Origin: Sva-07 sp963747375
GTDB lineage: Bacteria > Actinomycetota > Acidimicrobiia > Acidimicrobiales > Ilumatobacteraceae
Reading direction: 5' to 3'
NCBI GenBank assembly: GCA_963747375.1
Contig: CAVVFL010000007.1
Span: 186,001-250,000, forward strand
Length of the DNA: 64,000 bases
The translations under genes were made by a program, and so were the position numbers. Position 1 is the first letter of the stretch. Each line of letters begins with the position of its first letter. Below the pieces are notes generated by a model. That model saw nothing but the letters and a program-made list of their open reading frames with translations. It was not told where the DNA came from and ran no database searches. Shown here piece after piece: positions 44,580 to 53,213 of this stretch.

Positions 44580-45445
44580 GAGCCGACATCGACACGCAGG
44601 CCACGGGAGATTTCGAACGCGTGGCCGTGCCCGGCGTCGACATCGAGGAACTGCTGGCAGACGATCAGCGTCGGGCGAGACGCAGCACGATGCTGCGCTT
44701 CGGCGCACCCGTGATCGGTGTCGTCGTGTTCTTCGGGTTGTGGCAGTTCGCCGTGACGTGGTTCGACATTCCGCGCTACCAACTCCCGGCCCCCTGGGAC
44801 GTCGTCCAGCACATCGCTGACGACCCGGCGTTCTACATCCGCAACGGACGTGTCACGGCCTGGGAGGCGTTCCTCGGGTTCACGATTGCGCTCGGCCTCG
44901 GCCTCACCGGCGGCACGATCATGGCGCACTCGCGATTCATCGAACGAGCAGCGCTCCCGCTGGCCGTGCTCATCCAGGTCACGCCGATCATCGCCTACGC
45001 ACCGGCGATCGTGATCTGGTTCGGTCTCGGCATCAAGTCGATCCTGGTGATCACCACGCTCGTGTGCTTCGTCCCGTTCCTCATCAACTCGGTCGCCGGC
45101 CTTCGATCCGTCGACCCGAACCTGCTCGAACTCGCCCATTCCGTCGATGCCCGCAAGCTCGTCATCTTCTGGAGACTGCGCCTGCCCTCGTCGCTCCCCT
45201 TCTTGTTCTCCGCCGCCCGGATCGCCGTCGGGCTCGCGCTCATCGGTGCCGTGCTGGGCGAGTTCTTCGGCTCCAGCGAAGGGTTGGGCTACTCGATCAA
45301 GGTGGCGCAGGCTCGACCCATTCAGCTGATCGACCAGCTCTGGGGGAGCATCTTCGTGCTCGGCCTGATGGGCGCAACGGCGACCCTGTTCATCAGCGCG
45401 CTCGAGCGCGCGGTACTGCACTGGCACAGTTCGCAACGCAGCTGA
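44576..45445 (+). CDS. ABC transporter permease
   Basis: A 289-residue BPD_transp_1 permease. After a soluble N-terminus come about six membrane segments (VIGVVVFFGLWQFAVTWF; AFLGFTIALGLGLTGGTIMA; ALPLAVLIQVTPIIAYAPAI; SILVITTLVCFVPFLINSVA; AVLGEFFG region; IFVLGLMGATATLFISAL) and the EAA loop that contacts the ATPase (LRSVDPNLLELAHSVDARK, then LRLPSSLPFLFSAARIAVG). GTG 44576 overlaps the ATPase stop. A 102-base CCACC-rich stretch separates it from the binding-protein gene. Confidence 0.93.
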   Translation: MRADIDTQATGDFERVAVPGVDIEELLADDQRRARRSTMLRFGAPVIGVVVFFGLWQFAVTWFDIPRYQLPAPWDVVQHIADDPAFYIRNGRVTAWEAFLGFTIALGLGLTGGTIMAHSRFIERAALPLAVLIQVTPIIAYAPAIVIWFGLGIKSILVITTLVCFVPFLINSVAGLRSVDPNLLELAHSVDARKLVIFWRLRLPSSLPFLFSAARIAVGLALIGAVLGEFFGSSEGLGYSIKVAQARPIQLIDQLWGSIFVLGLMGATATLFISALERAVLHWHSSQRS

Positions 45446-45547
45446 CGTCCGCACCCGCCGTGGCCTCGGCCACCCGACCAACACCATCCACCGACAGCAC
45501 CATCCACCACCACCACCATCCACCAACACCACCAACGGAGAGCATCC
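45446..45547. repeat. CCA-rich low-complexity spacer
   Basis: Between permease and binding protein the sequence is built from CACCATCCACC and CACCAACACC units, ending in the ribosome site GGAG of the next gene. No hairpin or ORF is evident. Confidence 0.6.
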
Positions 45548-46789
45548 ATGCGTAGCGTGAACACCAACACACCAATGCGGCGACGTCGAGCCGTCCAACT
45601 GTCCGCCGCCGTCCTGGCCCTCGGGATCGTCGCTGCGGCGTGCGGGAGCGACGACAACAGCGCGGGCACCACTGACGCACCGTCGGCGACCGACGCGCCG
45701 GCCGGAACCGACGCACCGGCCGCGACCGACGCGCCGGCGGGGACCGACGCGCCCGACAGTACGGATGCCCCCGCTGACGGGCCGCTCCTGGCCACCGTCG
45801 ATCCAGAGCGGTGCGCGGCGAACGAAGCCGCCGGCACGATCACCTACCTGTCGAGCTTCGACTTCGCCGCTGCGGCATCGATCATCGACGTCGTCGTGGC
45901 CGAGGACTCGGGCTACTTCGACGACCTGTGCCTCGACGTCGAACTCGCGCCGAGCTTCTCCACGGCGAACTACCCGATCGTGGCCGCCAACGAGGCACAG
46001 TTCTCCTCGGCCGGCAGCTACACCGAGATCCTCAACAACACCGGTGAGGGAGCCGAGTTCGTCGCCTTCATCGCGTATGGCAAGACGCCGATCGAGGCGC
46101 TGATCACGCCCGAGGGCGGTGCGACCGACCTCGCCGAACTCGAAGGCAAGACCATCGGCGTCAAGGGCGACATCCCACCATCGATCGTCGCCCTGCTCGC
46201 CGACGCCGGCCTGGAGCGCGGAACCGACTACCAGGAGGTCCTGCTCGACGGGTTCGACCCGCAAGCCCACCTCGACAGCGGAATCGATGCACTGCCGGTG
46301 TACAAGTCCAACGAACCCGGCCAGCTCGAAGCGGCCGGACGAGCGTTCACGCTGTTCGACCCCACCGATGCCGGCATCCCCGGTTCGTTCGGGTTGCTCT
46401 ACACCTCGAAGACCTTCTTCGACGAGAACCCGACCGCAGCGGAAGACTTCGCCAGGGCCGCGCTGAAGGGCATGGAGGACGCCATCGCTGATCCCGAAGC
46501 CGCTGTGCAGATGGCGGTCGACCGGATCGACGCCGCCGGAAACCAGAACTTCCTGACCTTCGACGGTGAGCTGTTCCGCTGGCAGGCGGAACTCGCCGAG
46601 GTCGTCCGCGGCACGCCCGCTGGTCAACCGGTCGGCGTGATCGACCCGGCGTTGTTCGCCGCCGAGTACGCAGCGTACGTCGAGGCGGGGGTCTGGCCCG
46701 ACGGAGCGCCGGAGGACACGAAGCCCTACGACGCCGACCTCGCCGCGGGTCTCTACGGCGACGACGGCAAGGTGATCTGGCCCAACTAG
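45548..46789 (+). CDS. ABC transporter substrate-binding lipoprotein (THI5/NMT1-like)
   Basis: A 413-residue lipoprotein. Signal peptide (RRRAVQLSAAVLALGIVAAA) with lipobox Cys in AACGSDD near residue 37, then a linker of about six TDAP repeats (TDAPAGTDAPAATDAPAG), then an NMT1/THI5-type binding domain (ITYLSSFDFAAAASIIDVVV, AEDSGYFDDLCLDVEL, AQFSSAGSYTEILN, GKTIGVKGDIPPSIVALLAD). Members of this class bind pyrimidine or thiamine precursors, sulfonates, nitrate or aromatic acids. The ligand of this one is unknown but should be the island substrate. GGAGAGC precedes the ATG. Confidence 0.9.
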   Translation: MRSVNTNTPMRRRRAVQLSAAVLALGIVAAACGSDDNSAGTTDAPSATDAPAGTDAPAATDAPAGTDAPDSTDAPADGPLLATVDPERCAANEAAGTITYLSSFDFAAAASIIDVVVAEDSGYFDDLCLDVELAPSFSTANYPIVAANEAQFSSAGSYTEILNNTGEGAEFVAFIAYGKTPIEALITPEGGATDLAELEGKTIGVKGDIPPSIVALLADAGLERGTDYQEVLLDGFDPQAHLDSGIDALPVYKSNEPGQLEAAGRAFTLFDPTDAGIPGSFGLLYTSKTFFDENPTAAEDFARAALKGMEDAIADPEAAVQMAVDRIDAAGNQNFLTFDGELFRWQAELAEVVRGTPAGQPVGVIDPALFAAEYAAYVEAGVWPDGAPEDTKPYDADLAAGLYGDDGKVIWPN

Positions 46790-46799
46790 GGCCGGGCCG

Positions 46800-47867
46800 G
46801 TGACCGGAGAGGGTCGACACAACGTGCGCGCACAAGTGCAGAGAGCATTCGGTGGCCCCGACGTCGTGGCCATCGAAGAACTCGCCGACCCACTCCCCGG
46901 ACCGCTCGACGTGGTCGTCGCGGTGCGAGCCTGCGGGCTCAACCGTCTCGACCTGTTGCAGCGAGAAGCTCCGCTCGTGCGGGGCTTCTCGCTGCCGCAC
47001 GTCGCGGGCATGGACGTGGCGGGCGTCGTGGTGGCGGTCGGTGACGCAGTGACGTCGCCGATGGTCGGCGACTCGGTGCTGATCGACCCGGTCAGCACCT
47101 GCGGCGAGTGCGACCGGTGCCTCGCCGGACGCGAGCCGTACTGCGAGCAGCTGCGAACGATCGGATCCACCCGTCACGGTGGGTTCGCCGAATTGGTCGC
47201 GACCCCGGCGAATCGCTGCCATCCGCTCCCGGCGGGGATGTCGTTCGTGGAAGCTGCATGCGTCCCGGTGGCCTACATGACCGCGTGGCACACGCTCGTC
47301 ACGGTCGGGCGCGTGCGGGCAGGCGAGACGGTGCTGATCAACGCCGCCGGCGCCGGGGTTTCGATCGCGCTCGTCCAATTCGCGATCGCCGCGGGCGCGA
47401 CCGTGATCGGCACGGTCGGCGGACCCGCCAAGATGGAACAGGCCCGTGATCTCGGCTGCGCCCACGTGATCGACCACTACGGGGGACATGTTGCGGCCGA
47501 CGTGCTCGAGGCGACCGATGGACGCGGTGTCGATCTCGTCGTGGATCACGTCGGTCCTGCGTTGTTCGCGTCGTCGATCGAAGCCCTGGCCATCGAGGGG
47601 CGGATGGTGTTCTGCGGCACCACGACGGGGACGAAGGTCGACGTCGACCTGCCGTCGGTCTACCACTGGGGCCGCGCCCTGATCGGCGCCGGTGGGTACC
47701 GCCCTGCGGAGTTCGACGACATGCTCGCCGCGCTCGAGCAGCACGATCTGCGTCCGGTCGTCGATTCGGTCTGGCCGTTCGAGCGCCTGGCCGAGGCCCA
47801 GAACGTCATGGCCACCGGGACGTTCTTCGGCAAGATCGTCGTCACCTTCGACCCACCTCGACCATGA
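46800..47867 (+). CDS. Zinc-type alcohol dehydrogenase/quinone oxidoreductase
   Basis: A 355-residue MDR-family oxidoreductase. GroES-like domain with HVAGMDVAGVVVAVGD, the structural-zinc cluster CGECDRCLAGREPYC, and a Rossmann domain with AAGAGVSIALVQFAIAAGAT for NAD(P). The structural zinc Cys are complete. GTG 46800 lies 11 bases after the binding-protein stop; GTG 46824 behind GGAGAGGG is an alternative that starts at VRAQVQRAFGG, closer to the family start. The stop overlaps the aldolase start (ATGA). It probably oxidises an alcohol intermediate of the pathway. Confidence 0.9.
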   Translation: MTGEGRHNVRAQVQRAFGGPDVVAIEELADPLPGPLDVVVAVRACGLNRLDLLQREAPLVRGFSLPHVAGMDVAGVVVAVGDAVTSPMVGDSVLIDPVSTCGECDRCLAGREPYCEQLRTIGSTRHGGFAELVATPANRCHPLPAGMSFVEAACVPVAYMTAWHTLVTVGRVRAGETVLINAAGAGVSIALVQFAIAAGATVIGTVGGPAKMEQARDLGCAHVIDHYGGHVAADVLEATDGRGVDLVVDHVGPALFASSIEALAIEGRMVFCGTTTGTKVDVDLPSVYHWGRALIGAGGYRPAEFDDMLAALEQHDLRPVVDSVWPFERLAEAQNVMATGTFFGKIVVTFDPPRP

Positions 47868-48610
47868 CGGAGATCGAGAGCCTTCGGCTTCGGATGCGCT
47901 CCCGAGAGCAGCTGAGCGGGCTGGTGATCCGAATCCCATCGCACCAGGTGGTCGAGATACTCGCCGCATCGACCGCACGGCGTCCGGATCTGGTGATGAT
48001 CGACACCGAACACGCTGCAATCGATCCCGGCGTCCTCGACGCAATGCTCGGCGTCGCCGCCGGATCGGACCTCCCCGCACTGGTGCGGGTGTCCGGCCAC
48101 GATGACCACGAGATCCAGCGGGCGCTCGACAGCGGCGCAACGGGCATCGTCGTCCCGCACGTCGACACACCCGAACGAGCAGCGCTCGCAGTTCGGGCCG
48201 CCCACTACGGCGACGGTGGGCGCGGGTACTCGCCGTCGACGCGGTCGGCCGGATTCGGACAACGAACGATGGAGGAGATCGTGTCGCGTGCCGCAGCGAT
48301 CACCACGGTCATCGTGCAGATCGAAGATCCTTCGGCCCTCGATCGAACCGCTGAGATCGTGGTGGTTCCCGGCGTCGACGGTGTGCTCTTCGGCCGAGCG
48401 GATCTCGCCGTTGCGTTCGGCGCCGGCGGCGTACACGACCACCGAGTGCTCGCCGCCGGTGAGACGATCTCGGCCGCCTGTCACGGCGCCGGCGTGCCGC
48501 TGGCCGTCGTCGCCTCGAGCCGGACCGATGCCGACGACTGGGTGAGTCGAGGCGCGAGCATCGTTTTCGAGGGAACCGACCAACAGCGCCTGTCGTCGTC
48601 GTTCGAGTGA
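47864..48610 (+). CDS. HpcH/HpaI family aldolase
   Basis: A 248-residue class II (metal-dependent) aldolase of the HpcH/HpaI/citrate-lyase-beta type. LVMIDTEHAAIDP, LVRVSGHDDHEIQRALDSGA, GIVVPHVDTPERA, the metal Glu in VIVQIEDPSALDR and VDGVLFGRADLAVAFG are the family blocks. Such enzymes cleave 4-hydroxy-2-oxo acids to pyruvate and an aldehyde, a typical last step of ring catabolism. The ATG overlaps the dehydrogenase stop. It is the last gene of the island on this strand. Confidence 0.9.
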   Translation: MTEIESLRLRMRSREQLSGLVIRIPSHQVVEILAASTARRPDLVMIDTEHAAIDPGVLDAMLGVAAGSDLPALVRVSGHDDHEIQRALDSGATGIVVPHVDTPERAALAVRAAHYGDGGRGYSPSTRSAGFGQRTMEEIVSRAAAITTVIVQIEDPSALDRTAEIVVVPGVDGVLFGRADLAVAFGAGGVHDHRVLAAGETISAACHGAGVPLAVVASSRTDADDWVSRGASIVFEGTDQQRLSSSFE

Positions 48611-48666
48611 TCGACCTCATCGGCATCGGGACGAGCGCGGCACGCGGCGTTCCCGGCGCGCTCACC

Positions 48667-48672
48667 TAGCCT
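48667..48672 (+). promoter_or_regulatory. -10 box of methyltransferase-LLM operon (leaderless)
   Basis: TAGCCT, 7 nt before the ATG at 48680. Confidence 0.45.
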
Positions 48673-48679
48673 CACGTCG

Positions 48680-49426
48680 ATGGAGGGCTACGACGAGCGT
48701 TCGTACGGCGACGGGTTCGCCGACGTGTACGACCAGTGGTACGCCGACGTCACGGATGTCGAAGCGACAGTTGCCCGGATGTTCACCCTGGTCGGGTCGG
48801 GTGGGCGAGTCCTCGAACTCGGCGTGGGCACCGGCCGGCTGGCCGTCCCGATGGCGGCCGCCGGATTGCAGGTGGTCGGCGTCGACAGCAGCGAGGCCAT
48901 GCTCGATCGGCTCGACACCACGAGTGGAGTCACCGCCATCCGCGGTGACATGGTCGACGACCTCCCCGACGGCCCGTTCGACGCGGTGCTCGTGGCCTAC
49001 AACACGATCTTCAATCTGCTCGACGAGACCGTCCAGCGGCGGTGCTTCGTCGAGGTCGCCGAGCGGCTCCGCCCGGGCGGCACATTCGTCGTCGAGGCGT
49101 TCGTGCCCGATGTCGCACGCCTCGCCGAGCGCACGTCCGACGTCTCGGTGCGAACGCTGGCCGTCGATCGTGTCGTCCTCTCGGCGTCGATCGACGATCC
49201 CGACAACCAGCGTGCCGAGGGGCAGTTCGTCGAGTTCACCGAGTCGGGCGGGGTGCGGTTGCGACCGTGGTCGATCCGGTGGGCGACCCCGCGCCAGCTC
49301 GACGAGATGGCGAGCGCGGCCGGGTTGAACCTGCTCGAACGGCACAGCGACATGGCCGGCGAGCCGTACACCGACGACAGCGCCCAGCAGGTGTCCCTCT
49401 ACGTCAAGCCGGGGTCGGGTCGATGA
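48680..49426 (+). CDS. SAM-dependent methyltransferase
   Basis: A 248-residue class I methyltransferase. SAM motif I VLELGVGTGRLAVPMAAAG, motif II VVGVDSSEAMLDRL, then IRGDMVDDLPDGPFDAVLVA and LRPGGTFVVEAF. The substrate is unknown. A leaderless -10 box lies 7 nt upstream, and its stop overlaps the LLM oxidoreductase start (ATGA). It is separated from the aldolase by 69 bases and has its own promoter, so I do not count it as part of the island. Confidence 0.88.
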   Translation: MEGYDERSYGDGFADVYDQWYADVTDVEATVARMFTLVGSGGRVLELGVGTGRLAVPMAAAGLQVVGVDSSEAMLDRLDTTSGVTAIRGDMVDDLPDGPFDAVLVAYNTIFNLLDETVQRRCFVEVAERLRPGGTFVVEAFVPDVARLAERTSDVSVRTLAVDRVVLSASIDDPDNQRAEGQFVEFTESGGVRLRPWSIRWATPRQLDEMASAAGLNLLERHSDMAGEPYTDDSAQQVSLYVKPGSGR

Positions 49427-50280
49427 TCGCCGACACCTCGATGAGCTTCGGACTCGGGGTCCCCAACGGCGGAGACTTCGCCGATCCGCGCCGGCTCGCG
49501 CAGCTCGCGGTCGACGCCGAATCCGCCGGATGGGACGGCTTCTTCCTGTGGGATCACGTCATCCGCCGCCGACCGTGGCAGCCGATGATCGACCCGTGGG
49601 TGACGCTCGCAGCGGTCGCCATGTCGACCGAACGAATCGTGCTGGGGCCGATGGTCACCCCGCTCGCCCGACGCCGGGTGTCGGTCGTCGCCCGCCAGAC
49701 CGTGACGCTCGACCTGCTGTCGAACGGCCGGCTCCGCTTCGGTGTCGGGCTCGGCGCACCCGACGACGAGTTCACCAGATTCGGCGAGGATGCCGACCCG
49801 CGCCGCCGCGCCCGGATCCTCGACGAGTCGCTCGACGCGCTGGTGGAGCTGTGGTCGGGTGAGCCCGTGACGTTCCGAGGCGAGCACGTGACGGTCGACG
49901 ACGTGGAGTTCCGCCCGACACCGGTCAGCGGTCGCATCCCGATCTGGGTGGCCGGTGGGTGGCCGGGTGGTGCCCCCTTCCGTCGGGCGGCGCGGTTCGA
50001 CGGTGTCTGGCCCGTCGCGACGGCCGGCGGCTACCTGAGCGTCGACGAGTTCGCCGACTGTGTCGCTGCGGTGCGAAGCCATCGGGCACAGGCCGGCATC
50101 GATGCCACGTTCGACGCGTGCTTCGTCGACCGCAGCCCGGCACAGCCCGATGCCGAGACCGACGACAAGATCGGGCGCCTCTCGCACGTCGGGATGACCT
50201 GGTGGATCGACTCCCTCGACGACCCCACCATCCCCTTCGACGCACACCGCGAACGAGTCCTCGCCGGCCCCCCGACCTGA
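49423..50280 (+). CDS. LLM-class flavin-dependent oxidoreductase
   Basis: A 285-residue bacterial-luciferase-like protein. SFGLGVPNGGDFADPRRLAQ, LWDHVIRRRPWQPMIDPWVT, STERIVLGPMVTPLARRRVS, LDLLSNGRLRFGVGLGAPDD and PIWVAGGWPGGAPFRRAARF are typical; many actinobacterial members use F420 rather than FMN. The substrate is unknown. The ATG overlaps the methyltransferase stop. Its stop is followed by an AACC-type repeat tract and palindromic repeat copy D. Confidence 0.9.
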   Translation: MIADTSMSFGLGVPNGGDFADPRRLAQLAVDAESAGWDGFFLWDHVIRRRPWQPMIDPWVTLAAVAMSTERIVLGPMVTPLARRRVSVVARQTVTLDLLSNGRLRFGVGLGAPDDEFTRFGEDADPRRRARILDESLDALVELWSGEPVTFRGEHVTVDDVEFRPTPVSGRIPIWVAGGWPGGAPFRRAARFDGVWPVATAGGYLSVDEFADCVAAVRSHRAQAGIDATFDACFVDRSPAQPDAETDDKIGRLSHVGMTWWIDSLDDPTIPFDAHRERVLAGPPT

Positions 50281-50289
50281 CCACCCCAC

Positions 50290-50333
50290 CCCAAACTCCA
50301 AACCAAACCAAACCAAACCAAACCAACCAAACC
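50290..50333. repeat. CCAAA microsatellite
   Basis: A run of CCAAA/CCAA units leads into the left arm of palindromic repeat copy D. Similar AACCC-rich lead-ins precede copies A and E. Confidence 0.75.
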
Positions 50334-50385
50334 CGAAATTCGGAGCGGATGTTGCGCTGAGCGCAACTTTGGCTCCGAATTTCGG
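50332..50385. repeat. 54-bp palindromic repeat, copy D
   Basis: Outer arms as in copy A; the inner part GTTGCGC-TGA-GCGCAAC is a perfect hairpin here, so the whole element folds as a nested stem. It lies between convergent LLM and SDR genes. GGGTTGGG and a further TTTCGGGTTT follow. Confidence 0.85.
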
Positions 50386-50417
50386 GTTGGGATTTCGGGT
50401 TTGAGGCCCGGGTCGTG

Positions 50418-51212
50418 TCAGAAGGAGTGGTAGCCGCCGTCGATGGTGATGACATCGCCGGTGTGGTAGCCCGACGCCGGGCTGGCGAGGTAGACGGCGA
50501 GGCCGCCGAAGTCGGCGGGGACACCCCAACGGCGGGCGGGCACACGCGGCAGTACTTTCTCGACGAAGCGGTCCCAACCGAATGCGCCGGCGGTCATGTC
50601 GCTCTCGATCCAGCCCGGCAGGATCGAGTTGCTGCGCACACCGTGACGGGCATGCTGCACCGCTATCGCCTTCATCATCGAGTTCACACCCGCCTTCGAC
50701 GCGCCATAGTGCTGTCCGGACTGCTGCCCGAAGAAGGCCGAACCCGACGTGGTGAACACGATCGAGCCACCGGCCTCGTCGCCACCCTCGGCCCGCTCGA
50801 CCATGTGCCTCGTCGCTTCGCGCGCCGTGAAGAACGCTCCGTCGAGGTTGACGCGCATCACGCGACGCCACTCGTCCGATGACATCCCGACGAAGCTCGG
50901 CGCCTGCCCGCCGACGCCGGCATTGACGAAGCACGAATCGATCCGGCCCAGTTCACCGATCGTGTCGGCCATGGCCTGCACCACCGCGTCCTCGTCGCCG
51001 ACGTCGCACACGATCGAGAGCAGTTCGACGTCGTGCCGACCCAACTGGTCGATCGCCACGTCGTTCTTGTCGGGATTGGTCCCCCAGATCGCCACATCGG
51101 CGCCGTGCGCGGCCAATGCATCGGCCATGCCGAGGCCGATGCCACCATTGCCTCCGGTCACGAGCGCGACGTGACCGGAGAGGTCGAACGGGGATCCTGA
51201 TCGAACTGCCAT
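50418..51212 (-). CDS. Short-chain dehydrogenase/reductase
   Basis: A 264-residue classical SDR. NAD(P) motif TGGNGGIG, AIWGTNPDKN, CDVGDEDAV, NAGVGGQ, catalytic Ser in TTSGSAFFGQQSGQHYGASK with Tyr and Lys, and C-terminal GYHTGDVITIDGGY. It resembles gluconate/3-oxoacyl reductases; the substrate is unknown. The ATG at 51212 is 7 nt from a minus-strand -10 box TACAGT (51220-51225). It is divergent from dxs. Confidence 0.9.
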   Translation of the reverse strand: MAVRSGSPFDLSGHVALVTGGNGGIGLGMADALAAHGADVAIWGTNPDKNDVAIDQLGRHDVELLSIVCDVGDEDAVVQAMADTIGELGRIDSCFVNAGVGGQAPSFVGMSSDEWRRVMRVNLDGAFFTAREATRHMVERAEGGDEAGGSIVFTTSGSAFFGQQSGQHYGASKAGVNSMMKAIAVQHARHGVRSNSILPGWIESDMTAGAFGWDRFVEKVLPRVPARRWGVPADFGGLAVYLASPASGYHTGDVITIDGGYHSF

Positions 51213-51219
51213 GCAGCCG

Positions 51220-51225
51220 ACTGTA
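51220..51225 (-). promoter_or_regulatory. -10 box of SDR gene (leaderless)
   Basis: TACAGT on the minus strand, 7 nt from the ATG at 51212. Confidence 0.45.
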
Positions 51226-51258
51226 CGGGTCCGTCACGCACCGACTCGGCCTGGGAGA

Positions 51259-51264
51259 TAGCGT
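51259..51264 (+). promoter_or_regulatory. -10 box of dxs (leaderless)
   Basis: TAGCGT, 9 nt before the dxs ATG at 51274. Confidence 0.45.
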
Positions 51265-51273
51265 CACACCTGC

Positions 51274-53206
51274 ATGTATCTGGAGCGAGTGCGCCAACCC
51301 GCCGACCTGCGGGACCTGTCGTACGACGAACTGAACGATCTCGCCGGCGAGATCCGCGACTTCGTGGTGTCCGCTGTCTCCGACACGGGCGGTCACCTCG
51401 GCTCGAACCTCGGGGCCGTCGAACTCACCCTGGCGCTGCACCGGGTGTTCGAGTCGCCGACCGACGCGATCCTGTGGGACACCGGGCACCAGGCATACAT
51501 CCACAAGATCGTCACCGGCCGCCAGAAGCAGTTCGAGCAACTCCGCCAGCAGGGTGGTCTGTCCGGCTATCCCTCCCGTGAGGAATCGGTCCACGACTAC
51601 GTCGAGAACAGTCATGCCTCGACGATCCTCTCCTACGCGTACGGCATGGCCGTGGCCCGCGACCTCGGCACCGACCACCACCGGCACATCGTCGCCGTCC
51701 TCGGCGACGGATCGATGACCGGTGGGATGGCGTACGAGGCGATCAACAACATCGGCCACGGCGAGAAGCGGGTCATCGTCGTGCTCAACGACAACGGCCG
51801 GTCGTACGCCCCGACGGTGTCGATGCTCTCTGCCAGCGTGCAGAGTCGCGACGAGCGGGCGAACCATCCGAGCGTCACCGACGTGCTCACCGAGAAGCTG
51901 GCGCACGCGCTGACCGACATCCGTCTCAATCCGGTGTACGTGCGACGGCAGCGTCGGCTCGAGGACTTCCTCCAGAGCCTTCCGGTGGTCGGCCATCAGG
52001 CCGGCTCGGCCATGGATGCGTTCAAGGCCGGCGTCCGCGAGTTCCTCCAGCCGCCGTCGTTCTTCGAGGCGCTCGGTGTGCGATACGTGGGTCCGTTCGA
52101 CGGCCACAACATCGAGGAGATGGAGCACGCTCTCCAGAACGCGATCGAGCTGTCGGCCGACGGCCCGATCCTCGTCCACGTGCTCACGCAGAAGGGACGC
52201 GGGTACTCGCCGGCCGAGGACGACGACGAGAAGCACCTGCACGACGCTCCGGTGTTCGACCCGCTCGTCGGGCCACCCAAGGCAGTCTCCACCGGATACA
52301 CCCAGGCGTTCGCCGAGGCGATCGTCAAGGAAGCCGAGGCCGACGAACGCATCGTGGCGATCACCGCGGCCATGCCGGGCCCGACCGGCCTGCTTCCGTT
52401 CCAGGACCGGTTCCCCGACCGCTTCTTCGATGTCGGTATCGCCGAACAGCACGCCGTCACCGGTGCTGCCGGCATGGCGATGGGCGGCCTCCGGCCGATC
52501 GTGGCCATCTACTCGACGTTCCTCAACCGGGCATGGGATCAGGTCGTCTACGACGTGGCGCTGCATCGGCTCCCTGTCATCTTCTGCCTGGACCGTGCAG
52601 GCGTCACGGGCCCGGATGGACGCGAGCCACCACGGCGTGTACGACATGGCGCTGCTGTCGAAGGTCCCCGGCATGCGCGTCCTCGCTCCGTCGAGCGCCC
52701 AGGAGTTGGCCCAGATGCTCCATGACGCCGTCGGCCTGGCCGATTCGGGCCCGGTCGCCATCCGCTATCCACGGGGGGCGGCGCGTCAGGTCACCGAGGC
52801 CGACGTCGGTTCGGGGCTGTCGGCCCGCAAGGCACGTTCGGGTGGCACGACATGCATCGTCGCCATCGGCAAGATGCTCGAGACCGCGGAGAAGGCGGCC
52901 GACCTGCTCGCCGCCGACGGAATCGACGTGACCGTCTGGGACGCCCGATGCTGCGCGCCGCTCGATGTCGAGATGATCGCCGACGCCTCGACTCACGAAC
53001 GCCTCATCACGATCGAGGACGGCATTCGCGATGGCGGCATCGGCATGGCGATCGGCGATGCCGTCTGCTCGTTGCGCACCGACACCGACGTCACGATCCT
53101 CGGCCTGCCGACGAAGTTCATCCCCCACGACCCGAAGTCGGGGGCGATCCTCGCCCGATTCGGACTCGACGCCGACAGCCTCGTCGCTCTCGTCCGCGAC
53201 GCCTGA
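51274..53206 (+). CDS. dxs: 1-deoxy-D-xylulose-5-phosphate synthase (one frameshift)
   Basis: DXS condenses pyruvate and glyceraldehyde 3-phosphate for isoprenoids and thiamine. N-terminal GGHLGSNLGAVELTLALHRV, HQAYIHKIVTGRQ, the TPP motif VLGDGSMTGGMAYEAINN, the transketolase Glu region FDVGIAEQHAVTGAAGMAMG, then DRAGVTGPDG. At about 52620 an extra base breaks the frame inside the highly conserved GPDGASHHGVYD; the next frame continues with SHHGVYDMALLSKVPGMRVL to the end. Total about 643 residues, normal for DXS. Removal of one C restores the conserved sequence, so this is a sequence error. The following GNAT gene begins 8 bases after the stop. Confidence 0.94.
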
Positions 53207-53213
53207 GCCCGCC

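Noticed and set aside
51226..51273. Thiamine riboswitch before dxs
   Set aside because: The gap to the divergent SDR gene is only 61 bases and holds two promoters; no THI-box elements were seen.
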